The notes under the pieces are model-generated. The model saw only the letters and a program-made list of their open reading frames with translations. It had not been told where the DNA came from and ran no database searches. Below, one piece after another: positions 13,801-25,968 of a DNA stretch of 64,000 nucleotides (the first letter of the stretch is position 1; the number at the start of each line of letters is the position of its first letter). The position numbers were made by a program, and so were the translations under genes. The DNA is taken from the NCBI GenBank assembly GCA_005281725.1, contig SSBO01000004.1:1240001-1304000 (forward strand). The letters are read 5' to 3'. The DNA comes from Wuchereria bancrofti (Eukaryota; Nematoda; Chromadorea; Rhabditida; Onchocercidae).

Positions 13801-13981
13801 TTAACGGAGAGTTCCTCAGTAAAATCGTAGCTTCACAAAAACGAGAAAGGAATGTAGATGGATCAAGAAGACAACAAAATTACTTAGAGAGCGAATCGCC
13901 AGACGGGTACTCAAATGTTGCCTGTTTGAGTACATTTGCCAATTCGGTCATAAGTTTTATTTTCACTTCATTCTGTTCCAT
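7858..13981 (-). CDS. PLEKHM1: PLEKHM1-like lysosomal adaptor (RUN + Rubicon-homology domain)
   Basis: PLEKHM family proteins sit on late endosomes/lysosomes, where they link Rab7, Arl8 and HOPS to autophagosome fusion and lysosome positioning. Minus-strand exons supporting the RUN part: 13981-13884, 13766-13661, 13580-13485, 13365-13286, 13150-12972, continuing 12817-12683, 12577-12426 and 12155-12036. RUN matches include VEALFIHGLK, FWPFVSKYTHK, AWVRILLNENTIENYL and NTWTPTPLILSGL. Middle exons are less certain: 11146-10953, 10901-10788, 10688-10590, 10267-10180. The C-terminal Rubicon-homology domain is 9762-9675, 9430-9208, one exon from about 8905 to 8786, 8394-8224 and 7992-7858. It shows IPREKGLDSQ, KYYCDGC, IIPSRLIRNWD, RCLLCSQKGFLCEIC, CLECFSVYHKNC and RCPKC, giving the expected Cys/His zinc ligands. 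Family assignment is firm. PLEKHM1 fits better than Rubicon or DEF8 because of the RUN domain and the GLDSQ/VCR signatures. One exon around 11500-11670 remains unresolved. Confidence 0.88.
9559..9730. repeat. Copy 1 of 172-bp local duplication (contains functional exon end)
   Basis: This 172-base block recurs at 9840-10011 at the same length with about six substitutions seen by eye. It spans intron sequence plus the 3' part of the adaptor exon encoding FRCLSCRKSIGPTF and its GTTGTA donor. This copy is the one contiguous with the full exon (9762-9675). Confidence 0.9.
9840..10011. repeat. Copy 2 of 172-bp local duplication (ectopic exon fragment)
   Basis: Second copy of the block, lying in the intron upstream (in gene direction) of the functional exon. 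On the minus strand it still encodes FRCLSCRKSIGPTF followed by the same donor, and TTATTAG just beyond its edge could serve as acceptor. It could be a silent exon copy or an alternatively used one. Confidence 0.88.
9876..10032. repeat. 20-bp perfect inverted repeat bracketing duplicated exon
   Basis: Bases 9876-9895 read AAAAAACCTTATTAGCATAG and bases 10013-10032 are the exact reverse complement. The arms are 117 bases apart and enclose the exon part of duplication copy 2. The right arm begins immediately after the duplication end, as expected from a fold-back template switch during copying. Confidence 0.9.
10331..10376. repeat. Decayed copy of an adaptor exon end
   Basis: This stretch is a diverged copy of about 10784-10829. 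There the sequence is the 3' end of a PLEKHM1-like exon (minus strand, residues IVHHRWKPESF). Here the minus strand still reads IVHYHWKPESF, but it lies in an intron. It is a second, older self-duplication in the same gene. Confidence 0.75.
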
Positions 13982-15607
13982 TATTTCTTCTTTTCGAATG
14001 AGTCACATCATATTACCCTATAACTACAAATCTGCAAATTTCAATTACTTCCGTTATCATTTTTGTCAACTGATATCGAAAGACTGATGATCAGGGGGGT
14101 CAGAGGAGGGATGACAGAGAGACCTGAAGAGGGAGAGGAAGATGTAACTGGATCGAGACAGAACGACTTCAATTATTTCCAAGCAAAAATCAAAATGTAC
14201 TAATCTAACTTCTCACTCATTAATAAAACCCTTTCTGAAAATGAACCCTTCAAGAATGTGTATCATAACGTTACTGCTCAAATGTGACACAAACCAAAAC
14301 TTCGTTGACATGTCTTTGTTGCAAGCCAAAAGGGTCAGGGGTCAAGCTTCCTCTCATTCCAGACTTTCGATATTTTAGCAAAATTTATATGATTTTTATA
14401 TGCATTATTTTCCTTCCGTGTGATTTGCCGTGAATCTGAATTAGTGCTAAAGCGTAGCAAGTACAGTCATGCAATGATTGGACAGATGAGGAGGGTTAAA
14501 GGTCAACGCACATTGATACTTCTCTATCTTTTTGTTGTTTTATAAGTGATACAGGTTTGTCGAGAACTAGTATACATATTGTGTTTTTGCTAAAATTGTC
14601 AGAAATTAGTTATCTCCAGCCCCACCGCGATTACGAAGTTAATGTTCATAAGCGATAAAGTTCTGAAATACAAGCAATGAATAATGCTTAAAGCACTCTT
14701 AAGGAAATTAACTTTTCAGAAAACTGTACATAAAAATGAAATGTTTGTTCTCTGTGAAAGTGTGGAAGTTTAGCAAATTTGGTCGGAGGAAATGAATTTG
14801 AAAAATCCCGAATTTCAAATTAACTTAAGATAGGGAAATATTCCACACACTTCTTGGCTCTAGTGACCTCACATGATATTCTTTGTGCTTTTTGGTCTGA
14901 ATTCGTATGTGACGAACCGGGATATATTTCGCGGTATCCTCTTGCTGAACAAATTCCTCAATTAAAATGATCTTTTCTTCCCATTGCGCTCGTTAACTGG
15001 TGAAGGCCGATTTTAGTAGTCGGATGACGACTTTCGATAAAACAGTTATGGGAAATTAGAAGCTGAAGAATCTAGAAAACCAACTTTTATGATATGATAT
15101 TGAACTATGTTGTAGAATGATTTTCGCATAGGTGAGGCTTAGATTTAGAGTTGGACTTGAACTTGAACTTAGGCTTAATGCTTATTTTGTCGTTATGTAC
15201 AATTAAATGTTGAGTTATTCGCTAAGCGAGCATCACTGAAAATATGTTGAAGTGTATGACTAATTCACGGTGCCTATGCTTCCCTTTCTCTTAACAACAA
15301 GATGATGTCTTTAATAGCCGTTGAACAGGGCAAGTTGATATTAGAAGTGTGTGTTATTTTTCAGTTGTGATTGTCTTGTTTTATGTGAAGTTTATGGGAA
15401 ATGACATTAAGATATTTACGTAATTGTAAATTAATGCATAATATAAATTAATATAAATGGAATGTCTTTACAAAAATACCAAAAGTTAATTTGAAGTTAA
15501 TGCCACGATATTGATAATTAAATTAATAAATAATCCAAATTGGTATCAACATAAATCTGTCTGGCCACACTATGTAATATGTCGTGAAATGGTTCATTTT
15601 TCCGGCG
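13982..15607. promoter_or_regulatory. Divergent intergenic region between adaptor and CHMP4 genes
   Basis: About 1.6 kb separates two head-to-head starts (minus 13981, plus 15608). Both core promoters must lie here by position. No coding potential and no clear motif were recognised. A short purine-rich stretch with GGGGG occurs near 14095-14140. Confidence 0.5.
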
Positions 15608-16973
15608 ATGAGTGTGTTTGGGAAGATATTTGGTAGTGGTAGAAAGCAACAAGCACCATCAGCAACTCCACAAGAATCTATACAGAAATTGCGGGAAACC
15701 GAGGAAATGCTGGTGAAAAAGCAAGAGTTCTTAGAAAAGAAAATAGAAGCTGTAAGTTTTTCAGCTTTGCTTTGAAAGTTGACGTTTGTTTTTTTCATAA
15801 ATTATCAGATCAACAAATGTTACTCTTTGAATTTAAGGAAAGCTATACACCTATGGAATTATCCAGAAAGCTAAAGTTCCTGTTGAGTCTCGTAAAAGTC
15901 CAAGGAAGGATTTTTCGCAAGACTCAAGACTAGTTTCAGGTTATGCATAACAAAACGTTTCTGCTGCTACACAGGACTATTTTAGGAAATTGCATCGGCA
16001 AGAAAACATGGAACGAAAAATAAGCGCTTGGCTTTGCACGCCCTGAAACGAAAGAAACAGTTTGAGAAACAGTTGCAGCACATTGATGGTGTTCTTTCAA
16101 CGATCGAGTTCCAACGAGAAGCTTTAGAAAATGCGTCAACAAATGCTGAAGTGTTACAAGTAATGGGTTCTGCTGCAAAGGCCCTTAAAACAGCACATAA
16201 CGATATGGATGTAGATCAGGCAAGTGCTTTCTTCACTGTATTGTTTCTATAAGTGGTTTGTCATCGACAGGAAAGTTCTTTGCTTGCTTTCAGATTCATA
16301 AGTGAAATAGTACATCGTTATGTCAGGTGGTGAAACAATTTAGGTATGACGCGTCATTATCGTTATCATCCTTATTCTTTGTCTCTGGATTACCTAGACA
16401 TATTGATATGTAAGATTCCAGGAATAGCAAACATGAAGTATGCAGAAAGAAGTATCTTATCTGGTTGTGGAAAAGTAAAATTTGTTAACAGGTACACGAT
16501 TTAATGGAAGATATTGCGGAGCAACAAGAAGTTGCTAATGAAATTGCTGAAGCAATTAGTAATCCAGTTGGTTTTGGTCAAGATGTCGATGAAGACGAAT
16601 TGCTCAAGGAACTGGAGGAATTGGAACAAGTCGTCTTGATTTTCGTTCTTTGTTTATTTCCGTCCTCTTCCATATTTTCTCTCATCATTGATTTCTGTAT
16701 TTTATTCAACATTTCTATTTAAGTGGAGTGCTATTTTTCATGACTCGCATTTTATGCAACTGTGGTTTCTTGTTTTTTCTGGTTAATCATCAAAATTCCT
16801 TGCAGGAAGAGCTTGATAAGCAGCTTCTAGATGTTGGGCCGACACCAGCGTCTGTATCAGCTTTACCTGAGGCTCCAACTGCTGAATTTCCAGTATCCGG
16901 AAAGAAAATTACTGCTAAAAAACAACAAGAGGATGATGACTTGGCCGAATTAGAAGCTTGGGCAAACGCTTGA
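15608..16973 (+). CDS. vps-32: ESCRT-III subunit Snf7/VPS32/CHMP4
   Basis: Core ESCRT-III filament subunit for multivesicular-body sorting, cytokinetic abscission and membrane repair, acting on the cytosolic face of membranes. Exons 15608-15751, 15986-16219, 16492-16629 and 16806-16973 give 227 residues, the usual CHMP4 length. The ATG at 15608 is preferred over an in-frame ATG at 15584 because MSVFGKIFG is the conserved CHMP4 start. Other matches are LRETEEMLVKKQEFLEKKIE, HGTKNKRLALHALKRKK, LSTIEFQREALENA, ISNPVGFG and DEDELLKELEELEQEELDK. The basic N-terminal helices are followed by an acidic C-terminus ending DLAELEAWANA, the amphipathic helix that binds the Bro1 domain of ALIX. Intron 2 uses a GC donor (CAG|GCAAGT), and the third donor is GTCGTC, also unusual. 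Highly confident. Confidence 0.97.
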
Positions 16974-19900
16974 TCAGCTGATAACTAACTGTTTGTTTCT
17001 TATATTTTATTTTCCAGTTTTCCACAGTTATCATTATCACCAATGTCTGCTTTTCCGGTCACTAATGATAGTTCCAAGTTCATTTTTATTTATATCACAA
17101 AGTCATAAATATGTAATTCTGAGCGAAGAGTAAGTTTTTGTAGGTAATGCATTTTGAACTGGTTATAATTATTCTTATTTTTCTCGGATATTTTCTAGTG
17201 CCTGTTTTAATAGATACACACCTTTTCATGTCCATGTTATACGACTATCCACTACGTCTGCTCGTCTGCTCGATTGAAATGACATCATTTGTGAATTATG
17301 TCGTTTGTTAATACAATGTGTAAAAGAGGAGTCTTATTTTGAATAGTTAGCTCTCCTGATTAATATATAGCTCTGTGAAGCTTGATTTTTGACGTTTCTT
17401 TGTTGGCATAAAACAAATGAAAACTAATATCTCAAAGTTTAGATTGATGTGTATAATCTTTATTACATCTTGTTTTCTTCGTTACGGCTGTCTAGAATGC
17501 AGTCAATGTAGTATTTCCTTTCAGTATAATTGTGTGCTTTTTTTCATTCCAGATTTTTTAAAAATTAAAGTGACTTTATCAATAATTGTATACTTTGATC
17601 ATGTGTAGCAGATTATAACTTGCTGGGCTGTTAGTTCTTATGATACAGATCGGATTATTTCTGCAACCTCTAAATTAGTGCAGCTGATATCTTCATCTTT
17701 TGAAGTGGCACAGAAATTGCATAGCTTCCTTCCAAAATCCCAAATCATTAGTCAGAATTTTAAGTTAAATTCGGTGTTGCAACATTATTTTTTGACCACT
17801 GCTTTTGAATAGTAGCATGCAGTGAATTGATTATGGTTCTTTTCAAAATAGCTTGTGACTGTATGTTTGTGAATTACATTCTTTATTGCAAACAAAAGGT
17901 GAAGGGCCGATAATGCGTGAAGAAATTGTTATACATTCTTATCTTGCAACTTACTTTTAAATAACAGAAGGGGAAAAGAAATGATGATAGGAAGATATAC
18001 GACTAAAGAAAATGTAGCAGATGTTAAGAATGAATTTTTGCGTCGTCTCAGTGTTTTCCTTACTTTTAGAATTATGCTGAAATGTTTATCATTGTCGAAA
18101 ATTAGGCTTGAATATATGTTTTAAAGGCAACTAAAAGGTTTTATGGGATGATGTTATGTTTTAAGGTGAAAGCAGCTGCTTCTTGTCTCAAACAGGAGCA
18201 AAGTATCTTGTGCTACTGTTTTCACAAGCAGAAACAAAATCATCCAATAACCACTTTGTTATTTTAAAGGTTTTGCATCTATTAATTAAAGTCATGAAGT
18301 TTTGTAATCCCAAAAGTCGTTTTTCCTAAGTCTCAAGTTACATCACAAAGTCAACGTGATGACCTTCAAATTATATTATTCTAGTAAGTCGAAAGTGGTA
18401 AGTGGATTAAAGAGACTGAAGCTAAGGAATTATGCCTGGTATAATTTAAAATCATCGAATTGCTCAAGAAAAAATCATTCTAAGATTTTAACTTTCAATT
18501 GGGTCTATTTTAACAACTGCAAGTCAGTGATTTTTTTCACAAAATAAGATTGTAATTTATAATCAAGCGCAATGTATTAATTTATCAAAAAGGCTTCAAA
18601 ATCTGATTCGTTTAACAATTTTGATTCGGTTTCAATCAAAAAAAAGCAAGTATTTTCCAACCACTTAAATCCTACGAATACATTTCTTTGATAAGATTAG
18701 GATGTGAATACGACTAAAATCAAGAGATTAAACTAAAGTGAGCGACTACTTAATGCACCACTAACTTGTAACTCTTGTTGTTTGAAAAAAAATTTAAGGG
18801 ACAGTAACTGTACAACAAAACTGGTATCTGAGCTATTTGTACCATTCCCATAATATGTCCTGTTAATTGGTACCACATTAAATAATTATAGTGTAAAAGC
18901 TTCTTCGAAAGAAAAAAAAGATTCCGATGACGTTTTGTCAACAAAGTAACGTTTTACTAATTAGTGAAGTAAAGCAGGCAAATATATGGCGCATACCCGA
19001 AAGGACCTAAATGGCGTAATGCATTTTGGATCTTCTATCTGTCCACTTCGATTTTACAACTATCAGTATAAATGTTCCCATCTGCTTTCTTTTCACTTAC
19101 ATATTCATTTCGGAAGAATTTTTGCTTTATTCTAGATGGATTCGTTTTCAGACATTTCTAGTTCATACTTATCAACTACCGGAAAAACTGTCTTAAGTTT
19201 TTTTTTGAAAAATAAGTAGAATAATTTTTGCTAACAACTAGTCACTTGCTTTCATTAGCTACCTACTTTTGGGTGATTTAAAAATAATTAATTGGTGAAA
19301 TGATCATTCTGAAAAGCCATTATTTATCGCATTTCAAATATTTAGATGTGACATACAATCATCAATTGACGATATCATTTTGATAAGTAATGTATATATC
19401 TGATATAGAAAAATCGTTTGCATAGATGATGTTGTTGTAAAGAACTGAACAGATAATCTAATGTAGCCAAAAGAGTATGATAAGAAAAAATATCTACCTG
19501 GTCATAGTAAACAATTTATTGTTAACCTTTGCATTAAATTATAGTCATTTATTAATTGCTCGAAATTTTATTAATCGCAAAATTGTATGTTGTATTTCTT
19601 ACTGATTGTAAGTCACAGAACTTACATCTCACAAAGTTTCTTTAGTATACTAAAAACTCAAGCAGTCAGAAGGTTTTTAACGGTGTTTCAATCAAACCAA
19701 TTAACAATAGAAACTCTGAAAATCTCGCTTAACTATTTCAAGCTTCTCCCAATATTAAAAACTAGTATTATCATTTGTGACAAAAGATAAAAAGTAAAAA
19801 AGAATACAACTGGCAAAATATGAGCTGTTCATTAGTACATCACTGTGAAATTCTCAATTGTTTCACTTTTTGGAAACATCCGTTCTAACTAAAATGTTTT

Positions 19901-22900
19901 CCGTCAATGTTTCAATAAAATTTCCATGACACTAAGCATAAAGCTTTTCAATCTTTTTTATTTATATCAGCTATCACCATTCTATTCCAATTCCTAAACT
20001 TGAAAGTTTATAGAATAACGAATTGGCAATAAACTAGAGCGTTGAGTATTTTAGATATTGTAAATCCAATTTGGAGTAGAAAATAATTCCATAGAATGTT
20101 TGAAGTTTATAAAATGAACAGATTCGTTATTACTCACTGTGATATATTGCCCTAATGTCTGGAATTTCATTTTGTGCAAGAAGATAGAAACATTTCAGTT
20201 AAACATCCAATAACTTAAAATTTATTGCAAAAAATTGATAAAGATGGGGGAAAATATTGCTGTATAAGAATTTAAGTAGTTGCTACCACATAGTTGCTGC
20301 TACCAGTAAAATTTATTAATTTGTCTACAACTGACACTCCAAGTATTTATTTTGATTCAATTATCTTACATAATAAGTTCAAGCATTCGAAAATCTCTAA
20401 CAAGATTAAAATTTTTAAAACTGCTAAAGATTTTATCGCTTGCAATTTTATTTCGATGGACTCGAAATACTACAATATGCAATAATTTTTATAAGGAATA
20501 GAGGACTCTCATTTCCTGAGATCCTGGAATTCTGAATGGGAGGCCAGAGCAAAACATAAGTTTTGCTTCTCTTTATTGTTGCATCAAAAGCAATCTTCGC
20601 AAGTAATATATAATATTCGGATAACATAATGATAACAATCAGCGAAGATAGCCCAGTAGAGTTCTATATTAGGCCAAGTGCAGCAAGGCTGAATGGTCAG
20701 CATATTACTCAAGTTTAAATTTCATCTTTTGTTGCACAGATATGAAGCCTTGTAAAGCATTAGATAATGAATGAATGAATGAATGAATGAATGAATGAAT
20801 GAATGAATGAATGAATGAATGAATGAATGAATGAAATGAATGAAATGAGTGAAATGAAATGAATGAAATGAATGAAATGAAATGAATGAAATGAATGAAA
20901 TGAAATGAATGAAATGAATGAAATGAAATGAATGAAATGAAATGAATGAAATGAATGAAATGAATGTAGGCAATTTCTCATCTTCTGAATATAACCATGT
21001 TAATTAGCATTTGCTCGATCGCTCCTTTTCTTTCTCACGGTTATTCAAGATGTAATTTTTATGATAAAAACACTCTTCATTTTAACTTGTCACCGTTACT
21101 TCATGCAACCACAAATTAGTTTTATCAATTTTTCTTATTAAGTATTAGTAAGATCTTCTCCGCCTTTTTTTCTAATTAATAATTAGGGAAAGTATCTACT
21201 ACTCAGAGGTTTCAATTGAAGATTGAAACAGCAGATAGAAATGTAATCCTCGAAACAATCAGCAAAGATTATTCATTTCCATACCTTAATTAAATGCACT
21301 TTTCATGGCTTTTCAACAGTTATCAACAATTTCCATCCAAAATAATGACAGATTAAACTGGAATGAAATGTTACAAGACAGTGTTATGCTTTTATCAGTA
21401 AGCAGTTTGCAATTTTCGATCACTAATCATACGAATATCAAACAAATTCGTTCTTTCAAATTATGCATCTTTAATTGTTCACTGATTGAGATATCAAAGG
21501 CTCAAAAGAAAGCTTTAGTGATTCTGGTAGATGAATCTCTAATGGCGCATTTAGACCATTAAGAATTGTAGAAGACGACTTCGTCTCCTATACTATAATT
21601 CCAGAAATTTTTAGGAAATACAGAATATTGTTTTCGCAAACTTCATATTGAGTTGCACATATATAATTATGCTATTACCACCGATTCAGTAACCTTTATG
21701 TAATTAATTGTTCAATTGGATCTCTTGTAAAACTTTCATCTTCCTCTCATCAACTCGCGGATTTTTTTAACTTAATTTTCACAGCATTCCTCGCTTTTTT
21801 TTGTTATCTCTACTCCCAGATTTTGTTCTTTTTCAGGAGGCAATGAGATTTTTATTTAAAGAAATACAACAAACTAATTTTGCACCTCAGTCACAGCCAC
21901 TGGATTGCATTTTACTAATGTGCTGACAAAGCAGTTGATGGTCGGAATTGCCTCCACTTATAAATGCGGGAAAAATTCAGGAAACATTTCAAAGCTAATT
22001 TAAATATATATGATTCTTTTGTTCCTGTTTTACATCTTTCCCAATATTAGACAATGAAAAACCTCTTCAGACAACGTATCTACAAATATAACTTCCCTCT
22101 CAGAAAAATAAGCCAAGTACAGTAATTCATAGTTAAAAAATAGATTTATAATAAACGATAAACTAGACTTAATTGCTTACAAATATTTCTGTCCATGTAT
22201 ATATCAATCTAAAAATTCCATGACGAACTCTTTAATAAAATAATTTTCACGGTGTTTTTCGATGTAAAGAATTTGCAACAAAACGCTTTTTCAAATTATA
22301 ATGCAATTTTCTGCATTGTTTAGATGTTTATCTTTCTCTATTATTATTTTCCAAATGACAATCTCTTCAATCCTTTCCATTTCTTTTCTTGGTGTGACAA
22401 ACTAACTTATCATTTATTGCTCTATCAACAGAAATCAAATTTTAGTTAATATCTTAATAATTATCAAGCGGTAACCAGGAAACATTACATGGCAATTCTC
22501 TTTTTAAAATTCTTTAGTGGAATAACCAGATGAAGTCAAGTGCGCAAAAAAAACGTGAATATTTTTTACGACATGCAGAAATGTCACTTAGCGTACCAAC
22601 CCGAAGAAAATGGTACAAAAAAGGTAATATAATTATTATTAGCCCAAAGTTTTATTTTCTTCTGCTCACTCAAAATTTGAATAATTGAAAATTTGCAGTG
22701 CCTCCAATGGATTTTCAAAAAAATACCGCTGAAGAGAGCTGTTCTGATTTGGTGAGTCTGCTTTTTGGCCAAATCACTTTTTTCCTTGAACACAAAAAGA
22801 GGCTTTTAATTCAACACATGATTAACTCTGGTGAATAGACAATTCATATGTATTGCTGGTACATGTTGGTAATGTCCCTATGGACTTCCACATTTTCTAA

Positions 22901-23329
22901 ATTAAATTACTTTATTAAAGTCGGCCTTTTTAAATTTTTCCTCTTGAGCAAAAATTGAATTCTCATTAAATTTTCTTTTTTACAAAATACTTTTGTTTCA
23001 TTTAATTTTGACTCACAACATGATAAAGAAAAACAGAAACTGAAAATTAATATTTAAATAACTGAAAAAATCGACATTCTCAGTGAGCACATAGCAATAA
23101 AGTGTGATATAACCAGCTAAATATTTATCAAAGATGTTTCTAAGACGATCATATGAGACTTTTCATTCCTGATATTATCATTAGTCATACAACTGAAATG
23201 TTTATTACCAGGCAAGCCTGATCCTTCACATGCCTGGTGAAGTAGTGCTAGAAGTCGTATATATTTAATAAGAAAGCGATATATTAAAAGTTGAAATTAG
23301 AACTGTTCAGAAAGTCACTATTGCAGAGG
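16974..23329. other. Intergenic region, no supported gene
   Basis: About 6.3 kb of AT-rich sequence. The CHMP4 3' UTR and poly(A) site should lie in the first few hundred bases. Open frames further on are short, biased to AT-rich residues and lack recognisable motifs. The AATG-type microsatellite at 20766-20966 is the only structured element found. Confidence 0.5.
20766..20966. repeat. AATG microsatellite grading into AATGA/AATGAA compound array
   Basis: The first part (to about 20835) is a pure AATG tetranucleotide run. It then changes to a higher-order mix of AATG and AATGA units down to about 20966. Because no stop falls in most frames it gives long His/Phe/Ile/Ser frames on the minus strand that are not genes. 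Confidence 0.97.
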
Positions 23330-23802
23330 ATGAGCACGACTTCTAACCAACTGATCGGAGCAGTAGCAACCTGGCATAGCATTCATGCAAGCTTGATGAA
23401 ACTTGGTCTTTCAAGTGACTGTGTATCATCAGGAAAAATGATGAAAGCATCATCCAAATCATTTACCTCATCGAGTAGCAGACATTCCACCGATTCATTC
23501 ATCAGCTATATCAGCGATGACTGTATGCTGAAACATACACATATCAAAATCGGATTTAGGGATCCGGAAGAGACCAAGAATTTCAATGTTTACTATATTT
23601 CCATAATTCCAAGCTTAATGACCAGTGCTAACAATAATCAATTCATAAATTGCATTGCAGCATTGAGTGGAAATCAAACCAGCGATGGAAGTTTAGATGA
23701 TGAAAAATTATTCAACTGTCGATCGCGACTATCCGTTTCAAATCTAGAACTTCGAAGTTCACAGCTGAAAGAAATGTTTCCGGGATTGTCGGAACACTGG
23801 AG
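23330..23802 (+). CDS. Candidate 5' coding exon (possible alternative first exon of the DAG kinase)
   Basis: An open stretch of 157 codons starts at ATG 23330 (MSTTSNQLIGAVATWHS) and ends at LSEHW plus AG, followed by the donor GTATTT. TTGCAG sits directly before AGGATG at 23321-23326, a typical splice or spliced-leader acceptor. The product is rich in Ser/Thr (SSKSFTSSSSRHSTDSF) with no domain recognised. It ends in phase 2, which fits the first acceptor of the kinase core at 30601 (AG + G gives Arg) and the small exon at 28104. The length of open frame in such AT-rich DNA supports coding. The link to the kinase is inference from phase and strand. Confidence 0.5.
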
Positions 23803-25229
23803 GTATTTTTAAATTTCATTTCTTTTTTCAGTTTCATGTTTTTCTCAAAAAAGAAAAAACTTTGATAGACTGCAAGAGCAAACGCAACTGTATTAATCAG
23901 GCTTGATAGATGTGTAATAAAATAATTAGCTAAATCACTGCTAAGATTTATTAATAATACTTGATGAAACGAGAATTCGTTTAAGCATACACAGTTTATG
24001 AAATTTAAAATATTCTCTATTATCAAATTAGCCTAGAAGGAATAAACAGTTATCGAACAAATAAGATGAAATATGCGCATAAATCTTTGGCTTTTTCAAA
24101 AGGTTCTCAAGGCATACTGATTCATTTACGCAGTGCCTTAAAATCAGAGATGACTAGGGCCTTTATTACTAATTGACCTTCCTTCTATGCAATTTTTTCT
24201 TTGATTCATAGCAAAAAAAGTCAAAAAACATTTTCTCGTCACTTTTTACTTTCCATTTAATGCGCCTTTTCTATTGCTCTTTTTTTCACTCACTCTTCTC
24301 ACCGCACGACTATAATCGTCTAGCTACTTGAAAGCTTAGTCAAATTATCAAAATCAATTGGAAATCACGAGACATAGCGGATTTCATGAAATCATATATT
24401 ATTAATGAAATTCAAATTTAATTAAAAGTTTGGAGAAATCTCTCGAATTGTAACTACCAACAAATGGTCATACTTATTTTTAGAAAAGAAATGAATTTCT
24501 CACTCTTTATTTCGAGAGAAATTCAATGATGCAATTCTATTTCTCATTATACAAAATGAATGAGTGAGTGGACAGTATGAAAGGAGAAAGAAGAATGAAA
24601 TTAAAGTTTTTTTCCGGCTTGTGATTGATTTCCTATGTCCCAAATATCATTTCAGGACACTTTCTGAAAAAAAGGAAAAGAATCCCCTGCATGAAGTGTT
24701 AGAAAGAATTAATTCGAATTTTAAATTCGAGTTCAACTTGACTGCTATTAAACAGTAACATAAAACAACTAAAAATGAAGTTCATCAAAGTGGAAGAGTG
24801 ACAGTGGACGACAAAATGCTAAAAATACACGTTTTCAAACTTTCATCAGATGGAAGAGAAAATTATTATTGGTTTAGTGGTTCACAATTCTGCATAAATA
24901 TACTTGTACCTAAATTAGTTTAGCAGATATTCACGTTCCTCACGTCATGACAAACTACGTCCTGATGATATCTTGTTACTGTCAATAGGATACTTCGTGG
25001 ATAATTGTAGTGAAGTGTGGAGTGAAGTGACAAATAGCGCCAGATTGTCGTAACAAATAAATAATCATATCAGACTAACAGTATGAAAATATGTTTGAAT
25101 GAAATAATCTAATTAAGTACAAACAGAGTGTAAGGGAAAGTACAAAATTGCTCTAAAAACACGTACAAGTAAGGATGATTGGAGAGGAGTAAGAGCGGAA
25201 TAGTAAGAAAGGGTAAGTAGATAAAGGAA

Positions 25230-25600
25230 GAGTTGTCACCTAACACTACCCAACCCACATTCCATTTCGCCCTTCTCTGTCGCCCGCACCACACAACCCA
25301 ACCCAACACTAGCAGCCGCCCACCCGTCCTCTCCTGCACCGTGCACACACTCGCACCCATCCCCTCATACAACAGCACTCTGAGCCGCATTGTTCCATTC
25401 CTGTGTTGTTGTGTCGTCACGCCACGCCACACCACGGCATGCCATCCCATCCCGTCCCGTCCCGAGCACCGTTGGTGTTGCCTGTCAGCAGCACGCCAAC
25501 CGCCCCTCACGCCTACCCGTGTGCAAGTGTGCAACCGGACTGCTGCACTGCTCAGTACTGCCCCCGCCTCTGATCCTTATCGCTCCTCTTAGAACAGCCA
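25230..25600. promoter_or_regulatory. C-rich, CpG-containing island, candidate promoter
   Basis: This stretch is strikingly C-rich on the plus strand (repeated CCCATCCC, CCCGTCCCG, CCACGCCAC), while everything around it is AT-rich. Open frames on both strands here follow from the lack of AT-rich stop codons and match nothing recognised. It lies about 370 bases before the ATG at 25969, so a promoter role is plausible but unproven. Confidence 0.4.
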
Positions 25601-25968
25601 AACATTCAATATGCAGACTGTGCTGTGCAATTCCGATGGACTAAACCCTATTCCGGTGGTAGCATTTCTTCATGCTTTTAGCATTCGCTACCATTTCTGT
25701 TAGAGCATCTCTCATACCGTCTCACTTATTGTAAATCCGGAAAACTCTAATATTATCGGTGCTTTACCTTATTTTTCATCTAAGTGAAATAGAAGTGTTT
25801 CATTGGAAAATGAGTATTTATCAATATCATTTAACTGAAAACTGATCGTATCACAGATTTGATGTGCGTGAAATGAATATACTCTCGATGAAAATCCTGT
25901 CAACATTCCTGACTTCCTGATATCCTGTCAACATTTATTAAGCCTAATCAAGAACAGAGCGATTAAAG

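Noticed and set aside
20722..20981. Long His/Phe/Ile/Ser frames on the minus strand
   Set aside because: They are translations of the AATG-type microsatellite.
25109..25644. Overlapping frames of 84-141 codons on both strands
   Set aside because: The C-rich composition removes AT-rich stop codons; the products are Pro/His/Thr-rich or Gly/Arg-rich with no domain.
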